Shown here one piece after another: positions 25,597-34,586 of a stretch of 64,000 nucleotides of DNA (within the stretch, counting starts at the first letter, position 1; every line of letters begins with the position of its first letter). Source of the stretch: Sulfuricella sp. T08 (GTDB lineage Bacteria; Pseudomonadota; Gammaproteobacteria; Burkholderiales; Sulfuricellaceae); contig NZ_DF967531.1 in assembly GCF_000971475.1 (NCBI RefSeq), positions 59,428 to 123,427 of the forward strand, in the 5' to 3' direction. The notes under the pieces are model-generated. The model saw nothing but the letters and a program-made list of their open reading frames with translations. It ran no database searches and had not been told where the DNA came from. The position numbers and the translations under genes were made by a program.

Positions 25597-26235
25597 TTAT
25601 GGCATTCTACCGCTGATGGAGCGCAGGAATTCCTGCCTGAACTGATCGTAATCATTGAAACAACCGGCGAAGGCCTGGGTATAGACCCGCTCGTCGCCGC
25701 GCCGGTCCTCGCCCAGCAGCAGGCAAAGCTGCTCCGCCTCGATCACGCAGGCAGCGCCCTTGGCCATGCCGTGCGTCACCAGCGCTTCGGCAACATCGCG
25801 CGTCATCCACTCCTGATAGGTGAACCGATGGCCGATCGCGTCCACCAACCGCGCGATACGGCCGAAACCGTGGAGACGTCCGCCGGGGATGTAGGCGACG
25901 TGTGCGATGCCGCGAAACGGCACGAGATGGTGTGGGCAGACGCCGTGCACCGCAATGCCACGTATCACCACCATGTCCTCGCGCGTATCGGCGAAGCCCT
26001 CGCCCAGCACTTCGGCAGGATCCATATCATAGCCGCCGAGCAGACGCTTTTCCCATAGCTCGCGCACTCGCCGTGCGGTCTTGCCGGTGTGTGTACTGTC
26101 CGGCGAGATGCCACAGGCCCGCAGCAGGTCGGTGACCGCCTGTTCGAAGGCGGCCGCATTGAACGTGCCGATGCGGGGTATGCCCAAACCGCCGGGTGGC
26201 GGCGCGGGGTGATCGTGGTCACAACAATCAGACAT
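25597..26235 (-). CDS. folE: GTP cyclohydrolase I, divergent
   Basis: The 212-residue protein has the T-fold of FolE, which converts GTP to dihydroneopterin triphosphate for folate. The Zn ligands Cys and His are visible in VCPHHLVPF, and the second Cys in EAEQLCLLL. At that place E. coli FolE has HYC; the His (H179, part of the active site) is Gln here, and the following RGV-like segment is replaced by GEDRRGDERVYTQAF. The N-terminus is Cys/His-rich (MSDCCDHDHPAPP). I chose ATG 26235; the longer frame runs through a dispersed repeat. A dead relative lies at 16426. Confidence 0.82.
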   Translation of the reverse strand: MSDCCDHDHPAPPPGGLGIPRIGTFNAAAFEQAVTDLLRACGISPDSTHTGKTARRVRELWEKRLLGGYDMDPAEVLGEGFADTREDMVVIRGIAVHGVCPHHLVPFRGIAHVAYIPGGRLHGFGRIARLVDAIGHRFTYQEWMTRDVAEALVTHGMAKGAACVIEAEQLCLLLGEDRRGDERVYTQAFAGCFNDYDQFRQEFLRSISGRMP

Positions 26236-26288
26236 CGGAGCCTCTTCTGGTTTGCAATCCCGCCGATCATAACAAGCGCCCTTCACGT

Positions 26289-26333
26289 TCGCCCCCTCGC
26301 CCGCTTGCGGGAGAGGGTTGGGATGAGGGCTAC
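26289..26333. repeat. REP-like palindromic repeat
   Basis: CCCCTCGCCCGC and GCGGGAGAGGG form an imperfect palindrome around TT. On the minus strand this would encode NPLPQAGEGA, the tell-tale translation of a repeat that is widespread in proteobacterial intergenic DNA. It lies upstream of folE. Confidence 0.7.
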
Positions 26334-26399
26334 ATTCATGGGGCAGGCCCGGTCGGGTATTTATAATCAAGAATTCAGGTAGCCAGTATAATACTTAAC

Positions 26400-27899
26400 A
26401 TGAAAAATCTGTGGAACGATGGGGAAGCCGCCGGTTTCAAAAATGACCTTGCCCTGCGCGCTTACACCTCGCGCCTGCTCGGTGGCGAGAAGGCTTTGGT
26501 GATGTATGGCGGCGGCAACACTTCGGTCAAACTGCAGGAAAACGATGAGACCATCCTTTACGTCAAGGGTTCGGGCTCCGACCTCGCTCACGTCACGGAA
26601 AAAGATTTTTCCCCGGTACGGCTGGCAGCGGTGCGGCCGCTGATCCAACGCGATGCCATGAGCAACGCGGAAATGGGCGTGCATTTCCGCGTTGCCCTGA
26701 CCAACCCGCAGGCACCGCGCCCCTCGATAGAAACCATCCTCCACGCCATATTGCCCTTCAAGTGGGTGGAGCACACCCATGCCGACGCGGTACTGGCAGT
26801 AGCGAACACCGACCACGGCGAACGTCACGTCCGGGCAGCCTTCGGCGATGCCGTGGTAATCGTGTCCTACCGTCATTCCGGTTTCGAATTAGCGAAAGCC
26901 TGCCACGACGTCTTCAGCCGCGAAACCACCGCGAAAACCATCGGCATGGTGCTGATGCATCACGGCATCCTTGCCTTCGGCTCCAGTGCACGCGAGTCCT
27001 ACGAGCGCATGATAGCCCTGGTCACTCGCGCCGAGGACTATCTGAAAAGCTGCGGTGCCTGGGACATTCCACTGCGTTTCCCTTCCGCACAGGCCGCCAG
27101 CAGTCAGGAGATGCTGACGCTCGCCGCCCTGCGTCGCGACATCTCGCACGCCGCCGGTTTCCCCCTGGTGATGACACTTTCATCCGACCTGATGAGCCTG
27201 GCTTACTCCCGCCGCCCTGACCTGGAATCGCTCTCCCAGCGCGGCCCGGCCACTCCGCAGCATGCCGTGTTCACCAAACGCGTACCGATGCTGGGGCGCG
27301 ATGTTGCCGCCTTCACCGCAGCCTACCGCCGCTATCTGGCGGAAAACGCACCCCAGCGGGCAGAGCGCCTGCCCGACGCCGCACCGCGTATCGTGCTCGA
27401 CCCGGAATGGGGGCTGATTTCTGCCGGTATCACGGCCTCCTACGCCGACGCGGCAGCCGAGATTTACCGCCACAGCATGAAAATTCAGTCCCGCGCCGAA
27501 GCGCTGGAGGCTTATGCATCCCTGCCGCCGCGTGATGTGCTCGCCGCCGAGATCGAATATGGCGGCTTCGAGCAGACAATGCGCAACCAGTATGTGCTGG
27601 CCGGGCAGGTCGCGCTGGTAGACCGGGCGCTGAACCATCAGGCCAAGGTGGCAGAGCTGCTCGCAAAGGGCGCAGCGGTGATCGGGCTGGATAGCGACCC
27701 GGCCGTCAAAGCCCTCCACACCCAACCGGAATTTCTCGGCCTGTGCGGTGACCCGGACGACCCAGCCGAAATGGAAGCCGCGCTGGAGCAATCGGTACGC
27801 CGCTTCGGCGGCATCGACCTGCTCATCACCGACAACCCGACACTGGCAGCCGCCTGTGAGCCGCTGCTTCAACTTTCACCTGTAAGGAAACCGCAATGA
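26400..27899 (+). CDS. Class II aldolase with truncated SDR domain (5-methylthioribulose-1-phosphate aldolase candidate)
   Basis: The 499-residue protein has an N-terminal class II aldolase/adducin domain (about residues 10-230) with the metal site VEHTHADAVLAV and a later His pair in VLMHHGILAFG. The C-terminal part resembles only the start of a short-chain dehydrogenase (AAVIGLDSDPAVKALH...RFGGIDLLITDNP); full fusions in this family are about 680 residues. It overlaps mtnA by 4 bases. In the DHAP shunt, MtnA makes 5-methylthioribulose 1-phosphate and a class II aldolase splits it to DHAP and methylthioacetaldehyde, so this is the likely aldolase. Confidence 0.75.
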   Translation: MKNLWNDGEAAGFKNDLALRAYTSRLLGGEKALVMYGGGNTSVKLQENDETILYVKGSGSDLAHVTEKDFSPVRLAAVRPLIQRDAMSNAEMGVHFRVALTNPQAPRPSIETILHAILPFKWVEHTHADAVLAVANTDHGERHVRAAFGDAVVIVSYRHSGFELAKACHDVFSRETTAKTIGMVLMHHGILAFGSSARESYERMIALVTRAEDYLKSCGAWDIPLRFPSAQAASSQEMLTLAALRRDISHAAGFPLVMTLSSDLMSLAYSRRPDLESLSQRGPATPQHAVFTKRVPMLGRDVAAFTAAYRRYLAENAPQRAERLPDAAPRIVLDPEWGLISAGITASYADAAAEIYRHSMKIQSRAEALEAYASLPPRDVLAAEIEYGGFEQTMRNQYVLAGQVALVDRALNHQAKVAELLAKGAAVIGLDSDPAVKALHTQPEFLGLCGDPDDPAEMEAALEQSVRRFGGIDLLITDNPTLAAACEPLLQLSPVRKPQ

Positions 27900-28933
27900 A
27901 TATCGAAACCCTGCGCTGGCGCGACAACCGCCTGGAAATGATCGACCAGCGCGTGTTGCCGGCGCGCTTCGAGTATCTCTCCTACGATTCCGCCGCCAGC
28001 GTTGCCCACGGCATCCGCGCCATGGTGGTGCGCGGAGCGCCGGCGATCGGCTGTGCCGCCGCCTACGGTGTGGCGCTGGAAGCACTGCGGCTAAAGGAAA
28101 CCGCCCCTGAGACCTTCCGCAGCGGAATGGAAAAAGGATTTACCAGTCTGGCACAGAGCCGCCCCACGGCGGTCAACCTGTTCTGGGCGCTGCAACGTAT
28201 GCGACAAGTCTGGCAGGGCATGGGCGCAACCGCACCGGCGGTCGTGGCCGAACGCTTATTGAACGAAGCCCATGAAATCCATGCCGAAGACATCCGCATC
28301 AACCGCGCCATGGGCGCAGCCGGAGCGGCCCTGCTTGCCGACGGCGCGCGCGTGCTCACCCACTGCAACGCCGGGGCGCTGGCCACAGCCGGATGGGGCA
28401 CGGCGCTGGGCGTGATCCGCTCGGCGGTGGAAGCGGGCAAGAAGATTTCCGTGATCGCCGACGAGACGCGCCCATTCCTGCAAGGGGCACGCCTCACCGC
28501 GTGGGAAATGGTGCAGGAGAATATCCCGGTGACCCTGATCACCGACAACATGGCCGGCCACCTGATGGCGCACGGCGAGGTCGACGCGGTTATCGTCGGC
28601 ACCGACCGGGTGGCGGCCAACGGCGACGTTGCCAACAAGATTGGCACCTACATGGTGGCGGTGCTGGCGCGCCGCCACCACATCCCGTTTTACGTCGCCT
28701 GCCCACTCTCCACTATCGATTTGAACATTGCATCGGGAGCAGAAATCCCGATCGAGGAGCGCGCCCCGGAAGAGGTGACCGGCTACCGCGATTGCCAGTG
28801 GGCGGCGCACGGCGTAAAGGTGCGCAACCCAGCCTTCGATGTCACCCCGGCCGAACTGGTGACAGCGTTGATTACGGAGAAGGGTCTGGTAAGGGAACCA
28901 AATCAGGAAAAAATCGCAATGCTGTTTGAATGA
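27896..28933 (+). CDS. mtnA: S-methyl-5-thioribose-1-phosphate isomerase MtnA
   Basis: The 345-residue protein matches MtnA (eIF2B-like fold), which converts methylthioribose 1-phosphate to methylthioribulose 1-phosphate after MTA breakdown. Typical blocks: RGAPAIGCAAAYGVALEAL at about residues 45-63, THCNAGALATAGWGTALG with the catalytic Cys near 160, and VDAVIVGTDRVAANGDVANKIGTY with the catalytic Asp near 240. It overlaps the aldolase gene upstream (ATGA), so the two are translationally coupled. No methylthioadenosine phosphorylase, mtnK or mtnB-D is nearby. Confidence 0.95.
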   Translation: MNIETLRWRDNRLEMIDQRVLPARFEYLSYDSAASVAHGIRAMVVRGAPAIGCAAAYGVALEALRLKETAPETFRSGMEKGFTSLAQSRPTAVNLFWALQRMRQVWQGMGATAPAVVAERLLNEAHEIHAEDIRINRAMGAAGAALLADGARVLTHCNAGALATAGWGTALGVIRSAVEAGKKISVIADETRPFLQGARLTAWEMVQENIPVTLITDNMAGHLMAHGEVDAVIVGTDRVAANGDVANKIGTYMVAVLARRHHIPFYVACPLSTIDLNIASGAEIPIEERAPEEVTGYRDCQWAAHGVKVRNPAFDVTPAELVTALITEKGLVREPNQEKIAMLFE

Positions 28934-29059
28934 AATGCCCCCCGATCCATCAGGAAAGCTGGCGCGGAAGTTTGTTCCATTCCACTTTTTTTGGTGTGCC
29001 TTAAAAAATATTCCGGCAGGCGATGGAATAAATTCCCAAGCAGATGCGTCTTCAATAAA

Positions 29060-29078
29060 GATGTGCTATAAACACATC
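29060..29078. promoter_or_regulatory. Palindrome over a possible -10 box upstream of the YeiH gene
   Basis: GATGTG and CACATC (29060-29065, 29073-29078) flank CTATAAA, which includes TATAAA (29067-29072), a possible -10. It lies 52 bases upstream of the YeiH start and has the size of a regulator site (for example LysR-type). The rest of 28934-29130 is AT-rich with no gene seen. Confidence 0.4.
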
Positions 29079-29130
29079 CATAATAATAATTAATTAAGCC
29101 ATATAAAATATCTAATCACAAGGAGGCAAC

Positions 29131-30273
29131 ATGAATGGAGATGTCGGGTTCTTTCGCAAACTTCCCAGCGCCCTGCCGGGCTTGGCACTGATCATCCTAA
29201 CCATGGTGGTGATACGTAACTGGCTCGAACCCTGGATGACGACCGCAGTTGTGTTCGGCACAAAGGGCTGGCTCGTTAAGGTCACGCACCTTAATTACAT
29301 ACTGCTAGGCATCATCATGGGAATGCTTTACCGGAATGTGATTTTCGGTGGAAAAATGCCCGACGTACTGAGTGATGGATTCAAGCTCTCCCGTCTCATG
29401 ATCAAGACCGGGATCATTCTGCTGGGCTCGCTCTACACGTTTAACGCAATCGTGCAGCTCGGCTCTATGGCGATTTTCCTGATCGGCGGCTTCGTGATCC
29501 TGACCATCATCATGGTGTTGTGGTTCGGTACCATGTTAGGTCTTGACCGCTCCATGATCGGTGTCATGGCGAACGCACTCAGCGTCTGCGGCGTCACCGC
29601 CGCCGTGGCAACCTCACCGGGTGTTGAAGCCAAGGCATCGCACGTGGCCTACGCCATTGCCACCATTCTGGGCTTTGGCATCCTGACCATGTTCATCAGC
29701 CCCTTCATCGGTCACGCATTGGGTCTCTCCGACATACAGTACGGCGCCTGGATCGGCACCGGCATTCTCAATTCCGGTCAGGTACTGGCAGCAGCACTGG
29801 CATTCAATCCAAACGTAGCGCCAGGTACCGCTGTCTCCGTAGCCGAGATCTGGAACATCATGCGCGTGATCTCTATCCCGTTCGCAGTGTTCGCGGTAAC
29901 GGTCTGGTATTGGGCCGGCAAAACAGAAACAGAAGGCGGCAAGCGCAAAGGGCTGGGTACATTGCTGGTTGAGAAATTTCCGGTGTTCGTCATCGGCTTT
30001 TTAGGGATGGTGTTCCTTACCAGTATGGGGGCGTTCGGTGATGTGGGTCTCAAAGGCGGCCCTGCGGCCTCCGAAACCATCAAGATGATGCGTCTGTGGA
30101 TGACCTGGATCTTCGGCTTTGGCTTGGTCGGACTAGGTGGCTATATTGATTTCAAGGAACTCCGTCAAGCTGGCGGCGCACCACTCAAGCTCGGCCTGAT
30201 TGTTGGTGTCACCAAATATGTCCTGGCCTTGGTGGTGGTATTCTTGATCAAAGATTACCTGGTTGCAATTTAG
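29131..30273 (+). CDS. YeiH family (PF03601) membrane transporter
   Basis: The 380-residue protein has about ten membrane helices and the conserved YeiH core: ANALSVCGVTAAVATSPGV, GILNSGQVLAAALAF, then GGYIDFKELRQAGGAPL. The family is annotated as putative sulfate exporters, on weak evidence. It is about 30 residues longer than YeiH of E. coli. The SD AAGGAGG lies 6 bases upstream. A small membrane protein and a universal stress protein follow on the same strand, so the three may act together. Confidence 0.8.
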   Translation: MNGDVGFFRKLPSALPGLALIILTMVVIRNWLEPWMTTAVVFGTKGWLVKVTHLNYILLGIIMGMLYRNVIFGGKMPDVLSDGFKLSRLMIKTGIILLGSLYTFNAIVQLGSMAIFLIGGFVILTIIMVLWFGTMLGLDRSMIGVMANALSVCGVTAAVATSPGVEAKASHVAYAIATILGFGILTMFISPFIGHALGLSDIQYGAWIGTGILNSGQVLAAALAFNPNVAPGTAVSVAEIWNIMRVISIPFAVFAVTVWYWAGKTETEGGKRKGLGTLLVEKFPVFVIGFLGMVFLTSMGAFGDVGLKGGPAASETIKMMRLWMTWIFGFGLVGLGGYIDFKELRQAGGAPLKLGLIVGVTKYVLALVVVFLIKDYLVAI

Positions 30274-30300
30274 TCAAATTAACTACAAGGAGAATGAATC

Positions 30301-30543
30301 ATGGCTAAAACAGGTAGCGAAACCATCGGCGCCCCAGGCGACAAAAGCAAAATGACTTTGTTCAAGGATGACCGCGCAGAGGACATCGGCGCGATCATCA
30401 TGAGCGTGCTTGTCATTGCCACCATCATGGTCTTGACCATGAATAAACCGGCACCCCAACCGGCTACACCGGCTGCTCCAACGGCAACCACTGCCGCTCC
30501 AGCCATAGCACCGACGGCACCCGCCGAACCGGTAAAGAAATAA
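30301..30543 (+). CDS. Small single-span membrane protein with Pro/Ala-rich tail
   Basis: The 80-residue protein has a charged N-terminus, one membrane helix (about residues 29-46, IGAIIMSVLVIATIMVLT) and a Pro/Ala/Thr-rich tail that ends in EPVKK. I do not recognise a family. It is preceded by a good SD (AAGGAGAATGAATC) and lies 27 bases after the YeiH gene, so it is probably a partner subunit of that transporter. Confidence 0.7.
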   Translation: MAKTGSETIGAPGDKSKMTLFKDDRAEDIGAIIMSVLVIATIMVLTMNKPAPQPATPAAPTATTAAPAIAPTAPAEPVKK

Positions 30544-30557
30544 AGATTGGCTGCTTC

Positions 30558-31007
30558 GTGGAATTCAAAAACATTGTTGTTGCAGTAGACGGTTCCGAAG
30601 CCTCGCAAGAGGCGCTGAACTGCGCAGTAGAGTTGGCCCGTCAGAGCAAATGCGCCCTGACGGGCTTTTTCATTATCGACGGCGGATGGCCCGATTATAT
30701 CGGTAACGATTGGCAATCATCCAAAGCCGCACGCCAAGGATTTCTCGATTACATCCGCAAGGAGCAGGAAGAGCAGGCGGACGCGGCACGCAATCAATTC
30801 GAAGCGGCCACCGCAGGGATGGAAACAACCTTTTCATTGTTGGGCGGCGACCCGACCGAAGAATTGCTCAAGATCGCTAATGCAGAAGATACCGACATTT
30901 TTGTCGTCAGCCGACGGGTATTCCAGGTAAGCGGTCGGCCCAGCCTCAAATCACTCGCCAAGACCCTGGCGCAGAAAGCCACGCGCCCCTTGTTGCTTCT
31001 TTCCTAG
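30558..31007 (+). CDS. Universal stress protein (UspA family)
   Basis: The 149-residue protein starts at GTG 30558 and has the UspA core: FKNIVVAVDGSEASQEALNCA at the N-terminus and DIFVVSRRVFQVSGRPSLKS near the end. The usual ATP-binding G-2x-G-9x-G(S/T) is degenerate, so nucleotide binding is uncertain. It follows the small membrane protein by 14 bases and its 3' end overlaps hemW (opposite strand) by 4 bases. USP domains often regulate adjacent transporters. Confidence 0.8.
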   Translation: MEFKNIVVAVDGSEASQEALNCAVELARQSKCALTGFFIIDGGWPDYIGNDWQSSKAARQGFLDYIRKEQEEQADAARNQFEAATAGMETTFSLLGGDPTEELLKIANAEDTDIFVVSRRVFQVSGRPSLKSLAKTLAQKATRPLLLLS

Positions 31008-32200
31008 CCTTCTTCAGGCAGGAAAAGCTGCAGCAATTCGTTAAGAAAACGCTGCCCCAGCACGGTGGGTCGGATATGAAAGTTGTCGCGTTCGATCAGG
31101 CCGCGCCGCTGCGCCTCTTCCATCATGGGCAGAGCAGCCGTCAGCGATAACCCGGTACGAGCGGAGAACAAGCTAACCGGAAAGCCCTCGGTCAGACGCA
31201 GGGCGTTCATCATGAACTCAAACGGCAGCTCCCCGGACGCAACAATGCGCTCCTCCTCCAGCGAACTTCCCGCCAGTACCCGTTCCATATAGGACTTGGG
31301 CTGGCGATGGCGAATTTGGCGCAGGATGCGGTCATGCAGCGTGAGCTTGCCGTGCGCCCCCGCCCCGATCCCCAGGTAATCCCCGAACAGCCAGTAGTTG
31401 AGGTTGTGGCGGCAGCGCCGATTCTTTTTGGCAAAAGCAGAAGTCTCGTAATGTTCGTAGCCTGCCCCGGCAAGTTCCGCCTCGATGGCCTCCTGCATTG
31501 CCGCCGACATATCGTCATCCGGCAGCGGCGGCGGCTTGTTGTAAAACACCGTGTTGGGTTCCAGGGTAAGGTGGTAGGCCGAGATATGCTGTGGTTCGAA
31601 AGACACCGCCTCGCGAATATCGGCCAGCGCCTCTTCCATGGTCTGCTCCGGCAGGGCGTACATCAGGTCGAGATTGACGTTGTCGAAATTACGTAGCGCC
31701 AGTTCCACTGCGAACCGTGCCTCGCGGTCATCGTGGATACGGCCAAGCGCCTGCAGATGGCGCGGATTGAAACTCTGGATGCCGAGCGACAGGCGGTTCA
31801 CTCCGGCCGCACGGAAATCGGCGAACTTCTGCGCCTCAGCCGTGCCGGGGTTGGCCTCCAGCGTAATTTCGGCATGGGATTCGACGGGCAGCAGAGTGCG
31901 CACCTGGGTCAGCAACGTATCGATAGACCGCGCCGAAAACAGGCTGGGCGTGCCGCCACCCATGAAGATGCTCACCACCTTGCGCCCCCACACCAAGGGC
32001 AGCGCGGCTTCGATATCCCTAATTAGCGCTGCAACGTATTCCTGTTCCGGAACCCCTTCGCGCACTTCAAAGGAACTGAAATCACAATAGGGGCATTTCC
32101 TGACGCACCATGGCAAGTGGATGTAGAGGCTTAAAGGAGGAGGGCTGGTGAAGGGTGATGAGGAATGAGAAATGCCTGCCGCAATTCCATTACGCATCAA
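31004..32200 (-). CDS. hemW: Radical SAM heme chaperone HemW
   Basis: The 398-residue protein has the radical SAM motif WCVRKCPYCDF (C-x3-C-x2-C, near residue 32) and the HemN-like C-terminal domain (about residues 290-390). HemW binds heme and transfers it to respiratory enzymes; older annotation as anaerobic coproporphyrinogen oxidase does not apply because HemN's extra N-terminal Cys is absent. The start ATG 32200 overlaps the rdgB stop. Its first 20 codons run through the hairpin-repeat family seen in other spacers, so the N-terminus is unusual in sequence. Confidence 0.9.
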   Translation of the reverse strand: MMRNGIAAGISHSSSPFTSPPPLSLYIHLPWCVRKCPYCDFSSFEVREGVPEQEYVAALIRDIEAALPLVWGRKVVSIFMGGGTPSLFSARSIDTLLTQVRTLLPVESHAEITLEANPGTAEAQKFADFRAAGVNRLSLGIQSFNPRHLQALGRIHDDREARFAVELALRNFDNVNLDLMYALPEQTMEEALADIREAVSFEPQHISAYHLTLEPNTVFYNKPPPLPDDDMSAAMQEAIEAELAGAGYEHYETSAFAKKNRRCRHNLNYWLFGDYLGIGAGAHGKLTLHDRILRQIRHRQPKSYMERVLAGSSLEEERIVASGELPFEFMMNALRLTEGFPVSLFSARTGLSLTAALPMMEEAQRRGLIERDNFHIRPTVLGQRFLNELLQLFLPEEG

Positions 32201-32215
32201 ACATTCCCCATTACC
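32140..32215. repeat. Hairpin repeat in the hemW start/rdgB end region
   Basis: GGTGAAGGGTGATGAGGAATGAG (near 32149-32171, given in part) is followed by inverted CATTCCCCATTACCC (near 32202). It is a degenerate member of the GTGAGG/CCTCAC hairpin family and here overlaps coding sequence at both ends. Confidence 0.4.
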
Positions 32216-32793
32216 CTCAACTTTTCAACCAGCTCGGCCAGCGCCTTACCGCGGTGGCTGATCTTGTTCTTCTGCTCCATCGGGATTTCCGCGCCGGTCT
32301 GGCCCAGTTCGGGGATGAGGAAATACGGGTCGTAACCGAAGCCGCCCGCGCCGCGAGGTGTGTCGATGATCTCTCCATACATCGCGCCCTCGGCAATGAT
32401 AGGCTGAGGATCTTCCGGCCAGCGCACCAGAATGATCACGCAGTAATAGTGGGCCTTGCGGTTGGCATGCCCCTGCAGCGATTCGATCAGCTTCTGGTTG
32501 TTGCGCTCATCCGATTTCGGCTCGCCGGCAAAGCGGGCGGAATACACGCCGGGCGCGCCATTCAACGCGTCGACGCAGATCCCCGAATCATCCGCCAATG
32601 CGGGCAGACCGGAATGCGCCGAGGCGTGACGCGCCTTGGTCAGGCAGTTCTCGATAAAGGTGCAATAGGGCTCTTCCGCTTCGGGAATGTTGAAAGCATA
32701 TTGCGGAAAAACCTCGAAATCCAGCGGCGCGAGAATGGCGTCGATTTCGCGAAGTTTTCCGGCGTTGTTGGAAGCAATGACAAGTTTTTTCAT
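32197..32793 (-). CDS. rdgB: XTP/dITP pyrophosphatase RdgB
   Basis: The 198-residue protein removes non-canonical purine nucleotides (dITP, XTP) by hydrolysis to monophosphates. Its signatures are IASNNAGKLREI (residues 5-16), TFIENCLTKARHASAHSG with the metal-binding Glu, LADDSGICVDALNGAPGVYSAR, and PRGAGGFGYDPYF. Length is normal. It lies in rph-rdgB-hemW order, a common proteobacterial arrangement, with a repeat between rph and rdgB. Confidence 0.95.
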   Translation of the reverse strand: MKKLVIASNNAGKLREIDAILAPLDFEVFPQYAFNIPEAEEPYCTFIENCLTKARHASAHSGLPALADDSGICVDALNGAPGVYSARFAGEPKSDERNNQKLIESLQGHANRKAHYYCVIILVRWPEDPQPIIAEGAMYGEIIDTPRGAGGFGYDPYFLIPELGQTGAEIPMEQKNKISHRGKALAELVEKLRVMGNV

Positions 32794-32802
32794 AAGTTAA
32801 AT

Positions 32803-32905
32803 CCTTTACCGCAAAGGATGCAAGCGACGCAAAGGAATACAAAAAACCAAGGTCATTTCCTATGATTTTTCTTCGCGTCCTTTGCGTCCCTTGCGGTTAA
32901 TTTAT
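32803..32905. repeat. Palindromic dispersed repeat between rph and rdgB
   Basis: ACCGCAAAGGATGCAAGCGA (32812-32831) begins the left arm, and GCGTCCCTTGCGGTTAATT forms the right arm end (near 32885-32905). Inside are GACGCAAAGGAA and CGCGTCCTTTGCG. The sequence looks like the common CCGCAAAGGACGCAAAG-type repeat of betaproteobacteria, arranged head to head as a MITE-like element. Confidence 0.65.
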
Positions 32906-32907
32906 TT

Positions 32908-33627
32908 TCAAATAATTCCCAGCGCCGCCTTCTGCTTGGCCACCAGCTGAGCGATGCCGCTTTGTGCGAGGTCGAGCATGGCTTCCATTTCGGCGCGGCT
33001 GAACGGCGCGCCTTCAGCGGTACCCTGTACTTCGACGAAACCACCTTTGCCTGTCATCACCACGTTCATGTCAGTGTCGCAATCGGAATCCTCGACATAG
33101 TCCAGGTCCAGCACCGGTACGCCCTGATAGACACCGACCGAGACCGCGGCGACGAAGTCGCGCAGCGGCGATTCCGTGAGCTTGCCTTCCTTCAGCAGGA
33201 AGGAAACGGCATCGTGCAGCGCAACATAGGCGCCGGTGATGCTGGCGGTACGAGTGCCGCCGTCGGCCTGAATGACATCGCAATCGATCTGGATAGTGCG
33301 CTCGCCGAGCGCTTTCAAATCCACCACCGCGCGCAGGGAGCGACCGATCAGGCGCTGAATTTCCTGGGTGCGTCCGGTCTGCTTTCCCCTCGCTGCCTCG
33401 CGATCGATACGCGTATTGGTGGAGCGCGGCAGCATGCCGTATTCGGCGGTAGTCCACCCCTGGGCCTTGCCGCGCAGGAACGGCGGCACTTTTTCGTCGA
33501 TGCTGGCGGTGCAGATCACCTTGGTGTCGCCGCACTCGATCAGCACCGAGCCTTCGGCATGTTTGGTGTAATTGCGGGTAATGGTGATGTTGCGAAGCTG
33601 GTCGGGGTTACGTTTGCTGGGCCGCAT
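32908..33627 (-). CDS. rph: Ribonuclease PH
   Basis: The 239-residue phosphorolytic exoribonuclease trims tRNA 3' ends. Its motifs are [53 protein letters not shown] and [21 protein letters not shown] chose ATG 33627 ([16 protein letters not shown]), the usual Rph start; six more upstream codons are open (ATG 33645). It is the first gene of the unit that continues with rdgB and hemW. The PP2C gene ends 44 bases upstream. Confidence 0.95.
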   Translation of the reverse strand: MRPSKRNPDQLRNITITRNYTKHAEGSVLIECGDTKVICTASIDEKVPPFLRGKAQGWTTAEYGMLPRSTNTRIDREAARGKQTGRTQEIQRLIGRSLRAVVDLKALGERTIQIDCDVIQADGGTRTASITGAYVALHDAVSFLLKEGKLTESPLRDFVAAVSVGVYQGVPVLDLDYVEDSDCDTDMNVVMTGKGGFVEVQGTAEGAPFSRAEMEAMLDLAQSGIAQLVAKQKAALGII

Positions 33628-33671
33628 GGGGGTCCTCTGGTTCAACGAAAAAGCACCATTATAACGCCTGT

Positions 33672-34586
33672 TTATTTTGAATATTTCCGGATCGCTGCCT
33701 GGATCTCGGCGATTGCCCGCTCGATGTCCGCCTCTGTCACATCCTTCTCGCCTTCCGCACCCCGCTCCACACTGAAGGTATTGAGCTGCACCGTATAGGT
33801 GTCCAGCGGCATGGTCGCGGTGGATATCGAGCGCGGGGTGAACAGCTTTTCGTCGCCCCAGCGCATACCGATCGCGCTCAGGTTGTCGCCATCCTCACCG
33901 CCGCGCAATTCGGCATGGTCGAGCAATTCGGGAACGGCGGTAGTAATCGGGTAGGTATCGAGAATCGAGGCGATCTCGTCCGTTGAAAGCAGGCCCCACA
34001 AGCCGTCGGAACACATCAGCAGGGTGTCCCCTTCGCGTAAATGCATCTTGCGCGACAACTCGATATCGGGGGGAATGGGACCGCCCAGGCAACTGTAAAC
34101 CTTGTTGCGCTCGGGATGCGTGGTCATCTCATCCTCGGTGATTATGCCCTGCTCGAACAGTTGCTGCACCAGGGAATGGTCGCGGGTGCGGTACGACAGC
34201 TTGCCGCCATGAAAGAAGTACAGGCGAGTATCCCCGACATGAGCCCAATAGGCCTGATCATCCTGCACCACGCAAGCCACGCAGGTGGTGCGGGGGTGCT
34301 CGCTAAGGCCATGCGCCAGGACATAATCACCAATGGCTTCGTGCGCCTGGTTAATGGTGTCGATCAGGAAGCGGAACGGATCTTTTAGCGCCGGCGTCGC
34401 CAGCTTCTGAAAGTTTTCCACCAGAAACTGCACCGCGATCTGGGAGGCGATTTCACCATGAAAATGTCCTCCCATACCATCGGCCACCACCATCAGCAGT
34501 GCGTCCCGACTGTAGGAGTAGGCCAGGCGGTCCTGGTTGTATCTGCGTCCACCCTGACGGCTGGACTGGAAAATCGAAAATTTCAC
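33672..34586 (-). CDS. PP2C-family protein serine/threonine phosphatase
   Basis: The 304-residue protein has the PPM/PP2C motifs: RRYNQDRL (motif 1), VVADGMGGH with the metal Asp, [20 protein letters not shown] and [11 protein letters not shown]. Residues 1-240 form the catalytic domain; the last 60 residues form a tail that ends in [19 protein letters not shown]. Such enzymes remove phosphate from Ser/Thr kinases and their targets. It overlaps the kinase gene by 4 bases, so the pair is one module. Confidence 0.9.
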   Translation of the reverse strand: MKFSIFQSSRQGGRRYNQDRLAYSYSRDALLMVVADGMGGHFHGEIASQIAVQFLVENFQKLATPALKDPFRFLIDTINQAHEAIGDYVLAHGLSEHPRTTCVACVVQDDQAYWAHVGDTRLYFFHGGKLSYRTRDHSLVQQLFEQGIITEDEMTTHPERNKVYSCLGGPIPPDIELSRKMHLREGDTLLMCSDGLWGLLSTDEIASILDTYPITTAVPELLDHAELRGGEDGDNLSAIGMRWGDEKLFTPRSISTATMPLDTYTVQLNTFSVERGAEGEKDVTEADIERAIAEIQAAIRKYSK

